64,000 nt of DNA. Origin: Asparagopsis taxiformis (Eukaryota; Rhodophyta; Florideophyceae; Bonnemaisoniales; Bonnemaisoniaceae). A program made the position numbers and the translations under genes. The DNA lies in contig JALQPE010001833.1 in assembly GCA_030407315.1 (NCBI GenBank), forward strand, positions 1-64,000. Direction: 5' to 3'. The notes beneath the pieces were generated by a model. The model searched no databases, had not been told where the DNA came from, and saw only the letters and a list, made by a program, of their open reading frames with translations. This document shows, one piece after another, positions 1-10,590 of this stretch (positions are counted from its first letter, which is position 1; each line of letters begins with the position of its first letter).

Positions 1-716
1 GAAATGGAGGAAGGCCCTGCACACAGACTGGAACTGGGAACTCGGAGGCTGCAACAAGACACGTCCCAGAATGGCTGAGGCAAGGATATATAAACTCGAA
101 AGTATGAAGTACGCGAGGCAATATGCGGAGAATACTCGCAAGTCGAGCACTTCGAGGAACTAGAGGGGAACGATGGCGTTGCTATGTTTTTGTCATCAGG
201 ACTTTACAGCCGCGTTACAGAATTCTTGCGAAAAGCCAGGGATCGGTCCAAATGTCAATTTTGAGGATATCGGATCCTTCTTTCTCCCTGGACATGTTGT
301 GAGTGGTTGCAAGGGGTTCTAACCAAACCAAAATTGAGCTGAAGTTCCCGGAAGAATGTATAATGTGTCCATCCAACGTGCCGGAAACGAGAGTGGGACG
401 CAGTGTCCAGGAATGCGCTGAGAACCAAACAACAGCAGCACATTTCATGCGATCACGTAAGGAATGCCATCTCTCTGTATCATATGATGTGAAAGTTGCC
501 GAATGCGCAGGAATGAAAGTGAAGAAAGATGCCGAACTGAAGGATGCTACAATGACTAGAACGGTGAACATAATGGAAGTTGCTTTCAATTTTTCGTAGC
601 ATACGTACAAGGACAAAGGAAGGAAGATTTCCTGGGTTCTTCTCCGATGGCTCTCCAGACAACCTATTCGGTAGCGCTGGTGTTTCGCCACATGATCATG
701 GAGCTCGTTATGACCA
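1..716. other. No gene identified
   Basis: Open frames here are short (the longest is about 158 codons, reverse strand) and have no recognisable motif, signal peptide or low-complexity coding bias. I see no repeat or RNA gene. The stretch may be eroded transposon DNA. Confidence 0.4.
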
Positions 717-1016
717 ATGAATGGTCTGGGGAGAACGTTGAACCAAGTAGCTCAACGCAGTTGCAGAGAACGTGGAGATAGTGGTTCAATGGCACAGATT
801 AGAGTGTCAGATCTCATTCCTGGAGAGTACACCAGGAAAAATACTTTGGAGCGCGTATTGCGGATGACTTCACTCCAATTCAAGAACCTCATGGACAATG
901 ATGATAGTGGAATTGAATCATATAACTCGGACAGCGGAGAAGACCCCGAGTCATTCACTATCCACGGTCACAACTCTGTAGACGACATCGATGTCTGCCA
1001 GATCGAGTCACTGTAG
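717..1016 (+). CDS. Hypothetical short ORF, acidic C-terminal half
   Basis: An ATG-initiated frame of 99 codons. Its second half is acidic and Ser/Asp-rich (NDDSGIESYNSDSGEDPES), the kind of composition seen near the N-termini of the transposon proteins elsewhere in this window, for example the acidic stretch at the start of the transposase at 10.6 kb. No family is recognised. It could be the 5' remnant of a degraded transposon gene or a chance ORF, and no downstream frame continues it. Confidence 0.2.
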   Translation: MNGLGRTLNQVAQRSCRERGDSGSMAQIRVSDLIPGEYTRKNTLERVLRMTSLQFKNLMDNDDSGIESYNSDSGEDPESFTIHGHNSVDDIDVCQIESL

Positions 1017-1489
1017 ATGATTGGTAGTGATATGTGGGTAATGAGCCGTCAGCGAAGAGTGAATATCTTTCTGTTGTGTGCTTATTGATGTAGAACCTGT
1101 GCATGCAAGGTAGTATTGTATCGCTCGTCATCCGTTATGCAACCGAGAAGGTTGGAAAATACCGGTCATGCACCCGTTTAAATCACAAATCACAGGCTAT
1201 ACAACCTGTGACGCCAGGGATAGTAGGGCTCACAACCAGGGACCAAAATCGCGGAATAGAATTTGTTGTACCGCTCGCCAGTGGTAATAAAACCAATGAC
1301 ACCACGACAGGTACCGTACAGAGGCATTGATCTTATTGGCAGTAGATTCTAGGACTAGTGACCTATCATTCACTGGTAGTACTGCTTACAAAACGTTCTT
1401 GAGCAGTAGCGGCAATGTTCGTATACCTGCTCACGAGCATGTCAGTAGGTAAGCAACTAGTGCTCGTCCAGTAGTATGGTATGCAACCA
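1017..1489. other. No gene identified
   Basis: There are only short open frames on both strands. Nothing recognisable was seen apart from simple degenerate sequence. Confidence 0.35.
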
Positions 1490-2833
1490 TTAAGCAGTGT
1501 GCGAACAAGCGGTCGCTTGTTCGGAAATTGCCGGCAATTTGTAAAACTGGGCACCCAACGTTGAGGCGAGGATGCGATGTGCATTGGTCGGAGAGGTCAA
1601 ACGGTCATGTTTACTGGACGAGGGAACTAGAAGAATGGATCGGTAGGGCGTCAATGACTTCATGTAGGAGTGTGCGCCGAAAAACGTCATGTATGGCAAA
1701 TTAAGCTCCAGGGTTCCTAGGCTGTTCACGTTAGTGGAAATATCGCGGGACCATAGGCGCATTCTAGGGAACTCAGTTCTGTTCCAAGTCATGTTGAAAG
1801 AGTGTCCTGGATGAACAGGAACTGAAGCAGAATCATGGCCGGGTGGCGTCGGCCGTAAGGCATGAAAATATCACGGACAGGCATGCTCCGATGGACGAGG
1901 ACGTTCTTATACATCATATTCGGTATGTCGAAGTCCAGGGATTTTCTGAAGAGCACGGGGAGAATGGAATGATCGATTGTACGATCATTGCATTTGTCGA
2001 AGTGGAATGGGTCACTTCTGGCGAGGGCAAAAATGAATGGTTCTCTACACGGATCTGTGCCACGCAGTAGAGTACCGAGCAAGCGCACGTATGAATTGTC
2101 GGCAGCATTGATATTTTTGGGACCCCTTGCAGTTCTGAAGAGCCGGATTCGATCGGAGACTGCAGTCAAAGATATGGACTTGCACATGTCTGAATATGAA
2201 GGGAAGAAGACGCTGAATTTGTTTGTATCGATTGGTGGCATCTGGGTCAGGGAGAAAGAAGGTTGAAATTCTGCACCCGGCAGGTGGACCGCACTGATCT
2301 CGCAATTATTTCGAAGTCCCGGATGGTACAGTCCGTGGTTATGGATATGAAACCCGTGGTAACTGTATCAATGCCATGATTAGATTCAGGAGTTCTTTTC
2401 CTAGATAATGGCCGTTCCCTGTGCTGTGCTAGTTTTAGTCTGAAGTAACCAAATATGCGATGGAGGACAGCATCTGATTCATTGACATGACCCATTGTAC
2501 TACCAAGACCGTGATGGAGAATCCATGCACGCTCCATGTTCTGCAAACGAGCGTGAAGGTCAGAAACTTTTTCGACCAATGCGGATTGCCCGGGACTAGA
2601 AGATCCCTCACCGGAGTCTGAAGAAGAAGCAGAAGGTGAATAAAATGACAAAACTCTCCACTGCAGCCTGCGTCTGAGACGAGTAGGGCGTGTGTTGTAG
2701 CAGAATCTACAGGGCTGAAAGGAATTTCTTCCAGATATCCCTTGAAGATACTTACATCAACAGAGGTTTCGGGATGGCCTAACATCGCCAAATATGTCAG
2801 CGTGGCAGAACGGGGGATTCCTCGTCGAGTCAA
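1490..2833 (-). pseudogene. Decayed or multi-exon hypothetical gene, reverse strand
   Basis: Three reverse-strand frames follow one another almost without gaps: roughly 2833/2651 to 2247, 2241 to 1789, and 1792 to 1490. The last two overlap by an ATGA stop/start. The first contains a Ser-rich stretch followed by a short amphipathic helix (VEKVSDLHARLQNMERAW), as in coiled-coil proteins of mobile elements. The second and third look like ordinary soluble protein sequence, but I recognise no domain. Because the frames are different, either small introns or indels must be assumed. Composition and tiling on one strand favour a formerly coding region over chance, but function is unknown. Confidence 0.3.
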
Positions 2834-3167
2834 CCTGGCTACCTTTGCCTTCCACCAAACCTGTTTGCGGAGTGTCTTGTCCGCCGGTTACACGTACCAC
2901 TCGTATTCACGTTCCAGAGTACCTCAATGGCGATACCATCATGTAGAATGGACGGATGATCTATGGACGGATGATCCATCGACAAACGATTGAGATGTAT
3001 CGTTCCCAAACAAGAATAGTATTATTTTCAGTACTATTGTACGAACGTTCATGGTCGGTCGTGGAAGTAGGGACGACATGGACACGTGTCTAGACTTGCA
3101 GTTCATCCACGGTCATGAAGTCAGTGAGGAGCAGGACAGCTGCAGCTGCCCTGCTCCTCACCACATG

Positions 3168-4132
3168 TGGTTGTGCAACCGGTGACGAAGTGCACACGTG
3201 TGTGTAGTTATGCAGCTAGTTCTAGGCAAGTTGTGAAGGCAGTGACGAGGTGCACACGTGTGTAGTTGTGCAAATGGTTGTCCGTGGTTTTGAAACCGGT
3301 GACGAAGTGCACACATGTGTAGTTGTGCAAATGGTTGTCCGTGGTGTGAAACCGGTGACGGAGCGCACACGTGTGCGAGCATGCAGCTTGTTCCAGGCAG
3401 TTGTGAAGGCAGTGACGAGGTGGACGGGTTAGTGCAAAGGTGTCCTTGGTGAAAACGGTGACGTGAGCGCACCGTGTGTAGTTGTGCAAATGGTGTCCGT
3501 GGTTGTGAAACGGTGACGAGGCGCACACGTGGTAGTTGTGCAAATGGTTGTCCGTGGTTGTGAAACCGGTGACGAGGTGCACACATGTGTAGTTGTGCAA
3601 ATGGTTGTCCGTGGTTGTGAAACCGGACGAGGTGCAACATGTGTAGTTGTGCAAATGGTTGTCCGTGGTTTGAAACCGATGACGAGGTGCACACGTGTGT
3701 AGTGTGCAAATGGTTGTCCGTGGTTGTGAAACGGTGACGAGGTGCACACATGTGTAGTTGTGCAAATGTTGTCCGTGGTTGTGAAGCAGTGACGAGGTGC
3801 ACACGTGTGTAGTTGTGCAAATGGTTGCCGTGGTTGTGAAACCGGTGACGGAGCGCACACGTGTGTAGTTGTGCAAATGGTTGTCCGTGGTTGTGAAACC
3901 GATGACGAGGTGCACACGTGTGTAGTCGTGCAAATGGTTGTCCGTGGTTGTGAAGGCAGTGACGAGGTGCACACGTGTGTAGTTGTGCAAATGGTTGTCC
4001 GTGGTTGTGAAACCGGTGACGGAGCGCACACGTGTGCGAGCATGCAGCTTGTTGCAGGCAGTTGTGAAGGCAGTGACGAGGTGCACACGTGTGTAGTTGT
4101 GCAAATGGTTGTCCGTGGTTTGGTTGTGACAC
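3168..4132. repeat. 57-bp minisatellite, about 17 units
   Basis: A tandem array of a unit of about 57 bp, each holding a CACACGTGTG dyad, a GTTGTGCAAATGG segment, a TCCGTGGTTGTGAAACC segment and GTGACG. Several units differ by 1-nt indels. Units near 3211, 3388 and 4041 carry a variant half (GCATGCAGCTTGTT type). 57 is divisible by three, so long repetitive ORFs appear on the reverse strand, with a 19-residue period. The first unit begins with GGTTGTGCAACCGGTGAC, a motif shared with the subterminal repeats of the Plavaka-like element at 9.4-15.6 kb, so the array is probably the end region of a related transposon. Confidence 0.9.
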
Positions 4133-5297
4133 TGGTGAGAAGTGGACGGCTTGGTCTTGTTTCGGAAAGAGATGTACAGCGACTGGAGCGGACCATTATT
4201 GCCGAATTCAACAAGGAAGGACTAACTTGGTTCCGGTCCGAGACTTAGAAGATTCCAGTAAGTCTGCAAAGTTTGTTGGAATAATGGCACCTTGCCATAC
4301 CGTTTCCAATGAATAGGGGAAATTTCTTAAGAACATGTCCCATGGCGATATAATTAGATTACGAGCTCATAATTATTGGATGGTTCTGTACTTTCCTGCT
4401 ATTCCCGTGTTTATATGAAACGTTGGATCTGTGGACGGAGTGGATGAAACTCACCACTTAACCGCAAAGGGTGTGAATATTCCATTTCAATTCAAACCAC
4501 CGTGAGGAAGATTCAGGGATATTTCATCACATCGGGCGGCTTGTGTTGACATTATGAAGCTTCATAATGTCCTAGGATGGCTGCAACGAACGCAATGAAA
4601 CCGCGTTTCAGGGCACGATTCCGCACCGTTGGAATGGTCGCGAACATTCGTATTAATTATAAAATTTGATGGTAGGAACGGTAGCAAAACCGCTTACAAT
4701 AGAGATGAGAACGTAAATTGATATTGAACCTATTACTAGGACAAGGATTTGTGAGGAGTGAAGAGCTCTTGACTTCTACAAGTATTGCACACAAACAGTG
4801 CACTCTTTATCAGCTCCGCAGAATCGAAGTTCACAGAGATCCACTGCACACAAGAAACGAAAGATTGAAGATGCCGCCAGCACCGAGGAGACAGACACCG
4901 TACTCGTCTCCCACGGATGTGTTCGCTCTATTAAACAATATATCCAAGGACGGCCACCTGTGGTGATAACACTTCGGCTTCGCAGTGGGCTGCATGGGAA
5001 AGACAAGTAACGCGCGATGCACAAGAGTTCGTCAACAGTTCGGAGTGTAATCTATATATGGGAACGGGACCCGCCCTACCCCGCCCGCTCACGTTGTCAC
5101 CAGAGTCGTCCAACGGGCATGCGTGTTCTATACAGAGCAATGTCTGAATACTTTGCGTCTATATCCGAGAGGCGTGTTTGGTGATATGAATGGTTTCGTG
5201 ATACCCTTACGTCGAAGAAAAAAGTGTTGAAAAATGTTCTAACAGCTCTGGATTTCAGGAACGTCCTTTCGAAGATCGAGTCGTGGATGTCTGATGA
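4133..5297. other. Intergenic; no gene identified
   Basis: Only short frames without features, the longest about 92 codons. It contains a perfect 24-bp palindrome at 4548-4571, listed separately. This may be 5' sequence of the helicase gene downstream. Confidence 0.35.
4548..4571. other. Perfect 24-bp palindrome
   Basis: The half-site GACATTATGAAG is followed immediately by its exact reverse complement, with no spacer. It is not part of a recognised repeat in this window. Confidence 0.85.
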
Positions 5298-8200
5298 GTG
5301 GATATACGCTGTAGCTATGCAAAAGGCCAAGCTACATATTATCCATCTCATAGTTTTACTTGGAGCATTAGCCAAGAAGGTCGGTCGTGGATGCTATCAT
5401 GGTATATTCATACAATGTCATGGGTGTGTCTGCTAATAACGAAAGTCCAGGACAGGAACTCTGACCGTGGGATACCGGAAGTGCTAGATTCTTGTTGCGC
5501 TCCGGTCGAGTACGACGTGCCGCTTGAAAATTATGGCATGGTTCGTGATGTACATGCAATCATTTCACAAGCCATTTTCGGTGGCCTCAGATTTGTTGCC
5601 GAACGGAAAATACGAGCCGCAACCCCGGAGCAGTGCACATTCGTGACCGGAAACCGTGGAGTGAGGAGAAAGGTGTTGAAGAAGGAGAACCTGGTTAGTG
5701 CCAATGCTATGTTCAAGTATGTAATGGACGCCGAAGAAGACAGGAGTGTGGTACCGAAACTGTATGCCGTTGTAATGCACGTTCTCGTCGGAATGGAAGC
5801 GCTACCGGCGAATATCGCGTATGGTCAGCGATATGATGATGCTCTGAGATCATCATTGGAAAATTTCATGTCTCGCATGCTGTCCGCTATAGACAGTGAT
5901 GCAGAGAACATTAGCAGTTCCATACGCGAATCATCCCAACAACGCAGACAAGCTCGCATTCGGACATGGCTGACCGCATTCATAGAGAATAGTACAAGAA
6001 TTAACCAGGTTGACGTGGTGAGACCATTGGAGGGAGCAACAAATACAGGACGGCGTAAAAATCACGAAAGAAACGTACAGAGTGCTGGTGGCTCACCTCC
6101 CGAACGGCCGCCAGTGCCGGAGGCCAACGTGCAGGAGGAAAGAGATGGACAACTAGAACATACCGTCGCAGGGAATGATGAAGCGAACGGTGACCGAAAT
6201 GAAGAAGATGAGATCGTACCAACAGAACGAACTGCTATGGACGAGCGGACCGCTCGTGCGAGACGTCGTAGTGCCGTGCGACGTCGGCAGGTTGCACAAA
6301 CCGAGGATGGTCCTGTCGAAGAAGACTCGCAGCGCGGTGGAGAAGAAGGCCCAGAAACCAGTGGTGCAGGAAGCGTGCAACCTGCTGTGGAGCCCGGACA
6401 GGATCGTGCGTCGAAGAAACCTCGGCATGCGGAAGTATGTCCTACATGCGAACAACCATGGCCGCAGACAGTGGAATCACCGAACACTGCAAATACCACA
6501 CCGGAAAAAAATCTGGGTCAGAAATTGACCAACTCGTCACAGGTTGTTCGACCGGAGCACACTTCTATTTCAGTGGATTTACCACCAGTATCGTCACATG
6601 TTTTGCGACCAGAGCGAAATTCAATTGCAGTGGATGTACCACCACTGGTGGCACTATCGTCACAACGGCCCAAGCCAAAATCTTCTTCGTTGTCGATAAC
6701 TGCTGGACCCGCACTATCAGTGGATGTGCAGCCAGCACCACCACCCTCACCCGTCTGGGATCCACCACCAATACCGCAGGAGGCAGTCCAGCAACAGGCA
6801 GTCCAGCAACAGCGCCATAAACCGCGGGTACCTGTACAGCGAGCTGCACGCAAAGGGTATCACTACGACGATGTCCCGATACAAATAGAAGGTATATCCT
6901 TGAACACAAATCTCTCACCCAATGCAATACTGGCGAACTGGTCTTCGAATGCCTCTTTCTCGTTTCCGCGACGGGGATTCGAGAGTAGCTGGGTACGAAA
7001 TCGTGTCATATTTCGTGGTCAGAATCCTCGTCTGGCTCCGAACTTCATGTACTTCTCGTGGTATGACTTCTTGTCAACCAGTTTCACACTTTGTATTTAC
7101 AAGATGGTTTTGGAACTAGCGGAAGTTGCACAGAAGCATGAGACCTGGTATCCAGCTACACAAAGAGACCCATTGCTCGATAACGATTACGACCTCTATA
7201 GGCTAGATTCCGACGCATCAGGCAACGGGAATAGTAGGAGGTTCGAAGCTTCACGAACTGCACCGTCGACCCGAGACAGCGTATCATTCAGAAGCTGGGA
7301 TGTCGTCACCGTCGATGTCATAGACCGCAGCCGACAGACGGAACCACTGGAATGTTGCTTAGGTGTTGTTGAAGATTTCACTACGAACAAAACCCGTGCC
7401 CAAACCCGCCTCTCTTTGACAATTATCGCCTTGGGTTCTGTGCGACATGCGCGATATTCGCAGGGTACGGAGGGGCTTGCAATAGTCGTTCGCAGATCAG
7501 GCTATCTCGGAACAGAAGGTATGCAATGTGAAGCAATACGAAACCTTCCTGCGATACATCCTGGATGGCATGAGCTGTTCCTAGGCACTTCAAGGGCGGC
7601 CACATCTAACCAGCGATGGCTACAGCAGGATGGTTCCTTAGTTCGAGAAGAATACGAAAAGCTTCTCGCGCACTGTTTGCCCGGTGCTGTTCTAGTACCA
7701 TCTGGAAGCACTAACACTCAGAAATACATGCTTGAGATGACAGACCTAAACGGAGCAGATGTGCATCACGATGGTCCGCCGAAAATGAATAGATCTCAAG
7801 CAGCTGCAGTGTTGGAATGTCTGATATCGTCGGAGCTGTCAGAACGAAAGCCAAGGGGGCTTCTTGATCGAGTATGCTGTGTGGTCGGTCCAGCAGCAAC
7901 TGGGAAGACGAGTACAATTATGCATTACATTTCTGCTCTTCTGAACAAGGTGGCCTACGACATGGTAGAAGCTGAGGCGGCACGAGTCAGAGTGGCTGGT
8001 GGTAGCGTGCACGCGACAGCTATTTCTGCTCTTAACAGACCTGGGACAAAGGTACGCATTCTAGTCGTGTCTGTATCGAATACCGCCGTGGATGTCATCG
8101 AATCCAAACTTCTTGACGGTATTTTCATGGTCCAGTCGCGTTCTACAGTTCCCACACTTGTGCGACCTCCTTTCGAGCGGAAAACAGCTCGAGATACAAG

Positions 8201-9314
8201 CGGCGGTAGTGAACGTGCAGTCACGAACAGGGGAAGGAAGCGCATATTATTTGGTGCAGCCAGTGGGGAACTGTCATCTCCATGCATTGTATTGAGCACT
8301 TTCGGTTCGTTGTGGCGGTTATTTAGAGACAATCCAACGGCAAAGTTCGATGCAATCGTTGTTGATGAGGCTTCTCAAGCTGCCGACGTTGATTACCTTC
8401 CCCTCGTACAATTTCTGGCTGAAAATTTTAAGGTTGAGGACGCGCCTCCTTTGTCTCTCTTCGGAGATCCCATGCAACAGAGCCCTGTCCTGCGTGGACC
8501 GCGAAACATCATGTCCTCTATCTATACAATGTCTTGGCTGGATAGGCTTGCTCGTAACGAATCATCGCATCTTCGTCACTCAAATATAGTACGCTGCGTC
8601 TGTCTTCAAGAGCAATATCGCATGCATCCGGAGATTAACAGAGTTTCCAATGTCATAGCGCACAGGAATGTGGCCGACCATCACTCTTGTGTTCCAACCA
8701 GTGATACTTATACCAAGTGGTTGATCCCTTACGTTTATGGGAACGGTGCTCGTGTCCCGATCTACACGAGTGAGGCGAAGGATATCAGCCTTACCGACCT
8801 GTCCCATCCCGTCCGCCTCTTCGATCCTTATTTCAGGCGAAGGAACAATCATTTTCCATATGGGGAAATATCAATGCAAACAAGCTATGACACGAGCGTT
8901 CCGGAGGCGATATTAATATCCGAATTGGTCCGAATCCTCCTCACCGTTCCAAATATGCGCCAGGAAGATATTCTCATCTTGACTGTATACAACAAGCAAC
9001 GGTCCTGTATCCTTGCACATCTTGCTGCGATGTTCGCGAACGTCTACGAACATGAGCCCTGCACCATAACTGTTTCTACTATTGCCGCTGCGCAGGGTAG
9101 CGAAAGTCCAGTAGTGATATACAGTGCGACAAGAAATGGGAGAAGAACGTCTAGCAGCAGTACTCATGACAGCCTCGGTTTAGTTGATGACGTTCGCGGT
9201 ATTTATGTGATGGTCACACGGGCTATGCGTCATCTATACATAGTGGGGGAATTCGATTTCTTGGTATCAAAGAGTGCTGACTGGACGAGGGTTGTGAAAG
9301 AAACTTCACCATAG
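5298..9314 (+). CDS. Superfamily 1 (UPF1-like) helicase
   Basis: A long open frame of about 1,338 codons; the true ATG may lie inside the first 100 codons. Residues ~1-230 are unrecognised. Residues ~240-540 are disordered, rich in Arg/Glu then Pro/Gln, with a short repeat (VVRPEHTSISVD, VLRPERNSIAVD). The C-terminal ~500 residues form an SF1B helicase core: Walker A GPAATGKT near 862, motif Ia VVSVSNTAVD near 920, motif II VVDEASQAAD near 1018, GDPMQQSP near 1054, EQYRMHPEI near 1104, an AAAQGSE motif V-like segment near 1270, and VTRAMRHLYIVG (motif VI) near 1320. All key residues appear present, so ATP-driven RNA or DNA unwinding is likely. It is flanked by a minisatellite and a transposon end, so host versus element origin is undecided. 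Confidence 0.85.
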   Translation: MDIRCSYAKGQATYYPSHSFTWSISQEGRSWMLSWYIHTMSWVCLLITKVQDRNSDRGIPEVLDSCCAPVEYDVPLENYGMVRDVHAIISQAIFGGLRFVAERKIRAATPEQCTFVTGNRGVRRKVLKKENLVSANAMFKYVMDAEEDRSVVPKLYAVVMHVLVGMEALPANIAYGQRYDDALRSSLENFMSRMLSAIDSDAENISSSIRESSQQRRQARIRTWLTAFIENSTRINQVDVVRPLEGATNTGRRKNHERNVQSAGGSPPERPPVPEANVQEERDGQLEHTVAGNDEANGDRNEEDEIVPTERTAMDERTARARRRSAVRRRQVAQTEDGPVEEDSQRGGEEGPETSGAGSVQPAVEPGQDRASKKPRHAEVCPTCEQPWPQTVESPNTANTTPEKNLGQKLTNSSQVVRPEHTSISVDLPPVSSHVLRPERNSIAVDVPPLVALSSQRPKPKSSSLSITAGPALSVDVQPAPPPSPVWDPPPIPQEAVQQQAVQQQRHKPRVPVQRAARKGYHYDDVPIQIEGISLNTNLSPNAILANWSSNASFSFPRRGFESSWVRNRVIFRGQNPRLAPNFMYFSWYDFLSTSFTLCIYKMVLELAEVAQKHETWYPATQRDPLLDNDYDLYRLDSDASGNGNSRRFEASRTAPSTRDSVSFRSWDVVTVDVIDRSRQTEPLECCLGVVEDFTTNKTRAQTRLSLTIIALGSVRHARYSQGTEGLAIVVRRSGYLGTEGMQCEAIRNLPAIHPGWHELFLGTSRAATSNQRWLQQDGSLVREEYEKLLAHCLPGAVLVPSGSTNTQKYMLEMTDLNGADVHHDGPPKMNRSQAAAVLECLISSELSERKPRGLLDRVCCVVGPAATGKTSTIMHYISALLNKVAYDMVEAEAARVRVAGGSVHATAISALNRPGTKVRILVVSVSNTAVDVIESKLLDGIFMVQSRSTVPTLVRPPFERKTARDTSGGSERAVTNRGRKRILFGAASGELSSPCIVLSTFGSLWRLFRDNPTAKFDAIVVDEASQAADVDYLPLVQFLAENFKVEDAPPLSLFGDPMQQSPVLRGPRNIMSSIYTMSWLDRLARNESSHLRHSNIVRCVCLQEQYRMHPEINRVSNVIAHRNVADHHSCVPTSDTYTKWLIPYVYGNGARVPIYTSEAKDISLTDLSHPVRLFDPYFRRRNNHFPYGEISMQTSYDTSVPEAILISELVRILLTVPNMRQEDILILTVYNKQRSCILAHLAAMFANVYEHEPCTITVSTIAAAQGSESPVVIYSATRNGRRTSSSSTHDSLGLVDDVRGIYVMVTRAMRHLYIVGEFDFLVSKSADWTRVVKETSP

Positions 9315-9369
9315 CTTCCTACAACTCCCTTTCCTTTCAACTATAGTTGGCCTCCCTTCCAATAAACTT

Positions 9370-9443
9370 GATTTTTTCAAATACCAACGTTCTGGTCAGC
9401 AGTTGTGCAGCCAGGGACATGGATTTTTTCAAATACCAACGTT
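9370..9443. repeat. Direct duplication, 52-bp period
   Basis: GATTTTTTCAAATACCAACG begins at 9370 and again at 9422, each copy running into GTTCTGGTCAGC and the GGTTG/CAACC-type motif. It leads directly into the 125-bp array and is probably the degenerate outer edge of the same transposon end. Confidence 0.75.
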
Positions 9444-10068
9444 CTGGTCAGCGGTTGTGCAACCACGGACATGGATGGCTCATTGAGGAACCAAAATGGG
9501 GGTGTTCAGCAGAGGTCGTGCGGCCGATGACCACACGTGTAGCCTGGATACGTTGTGCTACACGTGTTCTGGTCAGCGGTTGTGCAACCAGGGACATGGA
9601 TGGCTCACTGAGGAACCAAAATGGGGGTGTTCGGCAGAGGTCGTGCGGCCGATGACCACACGTGTAGCCTGGATACGTTGTGCTACACGTGTTCTGGTCA
9701 GCGGTTGTGCAACCAGGGACATGGATGGCTCACTGAGGAACCAAAATGGGGGTGTTCGGCAGAGGTCGTGCGGCCGATGACCACACGTGTAGCCTGGATA
9801 CGTTGTGCTACACGTGTTCTGGTCAGCGGTTGTGCAACCAGGGACATGGATGGCTCACTGAGGAACCAAAATGGGGGTGTTCGGCAGAGGTCGTGCGGCC
9901 GATGACCACACGTGTAGCCTGGATACGTTGTGCTACACGTGTTCTGGTCAGCGGTTGTGCAACCAGGGACATGGATGGCTCACTGAGGAACCAAAATGGG
10001 GGTGTTCGGCAGAGGTCGTGCGGCCGATGACCACACGTGTAGCCAGGACACATCACGCTACACTTCTG
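9444..10068. repeat. 125-bp tandem repeat, five units
   Basis: Units begin at 9444, 9569, 9694, 9819 and 9944 (exactly 125 bp apart) and are almost identical; a diverged edge starts at 10069. Each carries GGTTGTGCAACC, CCACACGTGTAG and a second CTACACGTGT. The repeated 94-codon frames inside are a by-product. The array matches the ~126-bp array at 62.95-63.14 kb and is best read as subterminal transposase-binding repeats. Confidence 0.92.
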
Positions 10069-10590
10069 CTGGTCAGGGGTAGTGAAACCAGTGACACAAA
10101 CGCACTCATTGATTGTGCAATGTGGTCTGGAATACTTATGCGGGGTGGCGTGAACTGTGGCGAGTATGTTCACTACGTTGTTGAAACGTGATATCGCTAA
10201 CCCCTGCCACTGCGAATTGAGATGTTGATTAATCAACATTTCAAAACAAAACAATTGTTTTGTTCTCGTCCGTGGCAGAGATGCAAGTGACACGTTCATG
10301 CATGATACTGTCATCGTCGTATCAACGATGATAACTCGTATGGTCCTGGCTCTGCGGATGGGTAACATATCTCAATTGCGCCGTAACCTCGAGGTTCTGG
10401 ATCCGGTGTGTTTTAAGGGCCATTTTTGATCTGTACATAGGTGATAAATAAAAGTACATTGGGAATATCAAATTTCGCCTAGTTCTATTACCGAGGTCAA
10501 CTGGTTCGTTCTCTGCACCTCGCAGTTCATTGTACCACTGCTCGTCTGGTATCGTGGTATTGATCTCTCTCGTTGGTAACCAGCCTGGAG

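Noticed and set aside
3168..4132. CRISPR-like array
   Set aside because: Units are contiguous without variable spacers, and the context is eukaryotic with no cas genes.
3158..4214. Long repetitive reverse-strand ORFs (about 260-324 codons)
   Set aside because: They are produced by the 57-bp period, a multiple of three, in all frames. Unit indels shift them, and the 19-residue period has no protein character.
6062..6499. Reverse-strand Ser/Cys-rich ORF within the helicase gene
   Set aside because: It is the shadow of the disordered, Arg/Glu-rich part of the helicase reading frame.
9496..10030. Four nearly identical 94-codon ORFs
   Set aside because: They are frames within the 125-bp tandem repeat that overlap from unit to unit; no independent gene evidence.
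10573..10590. Transposase start at the upstream alternative codon
   Set aside because: The ATG at 10591 is conserved with the second copy and gives the same frame; a non-ATG start is unnecessary.
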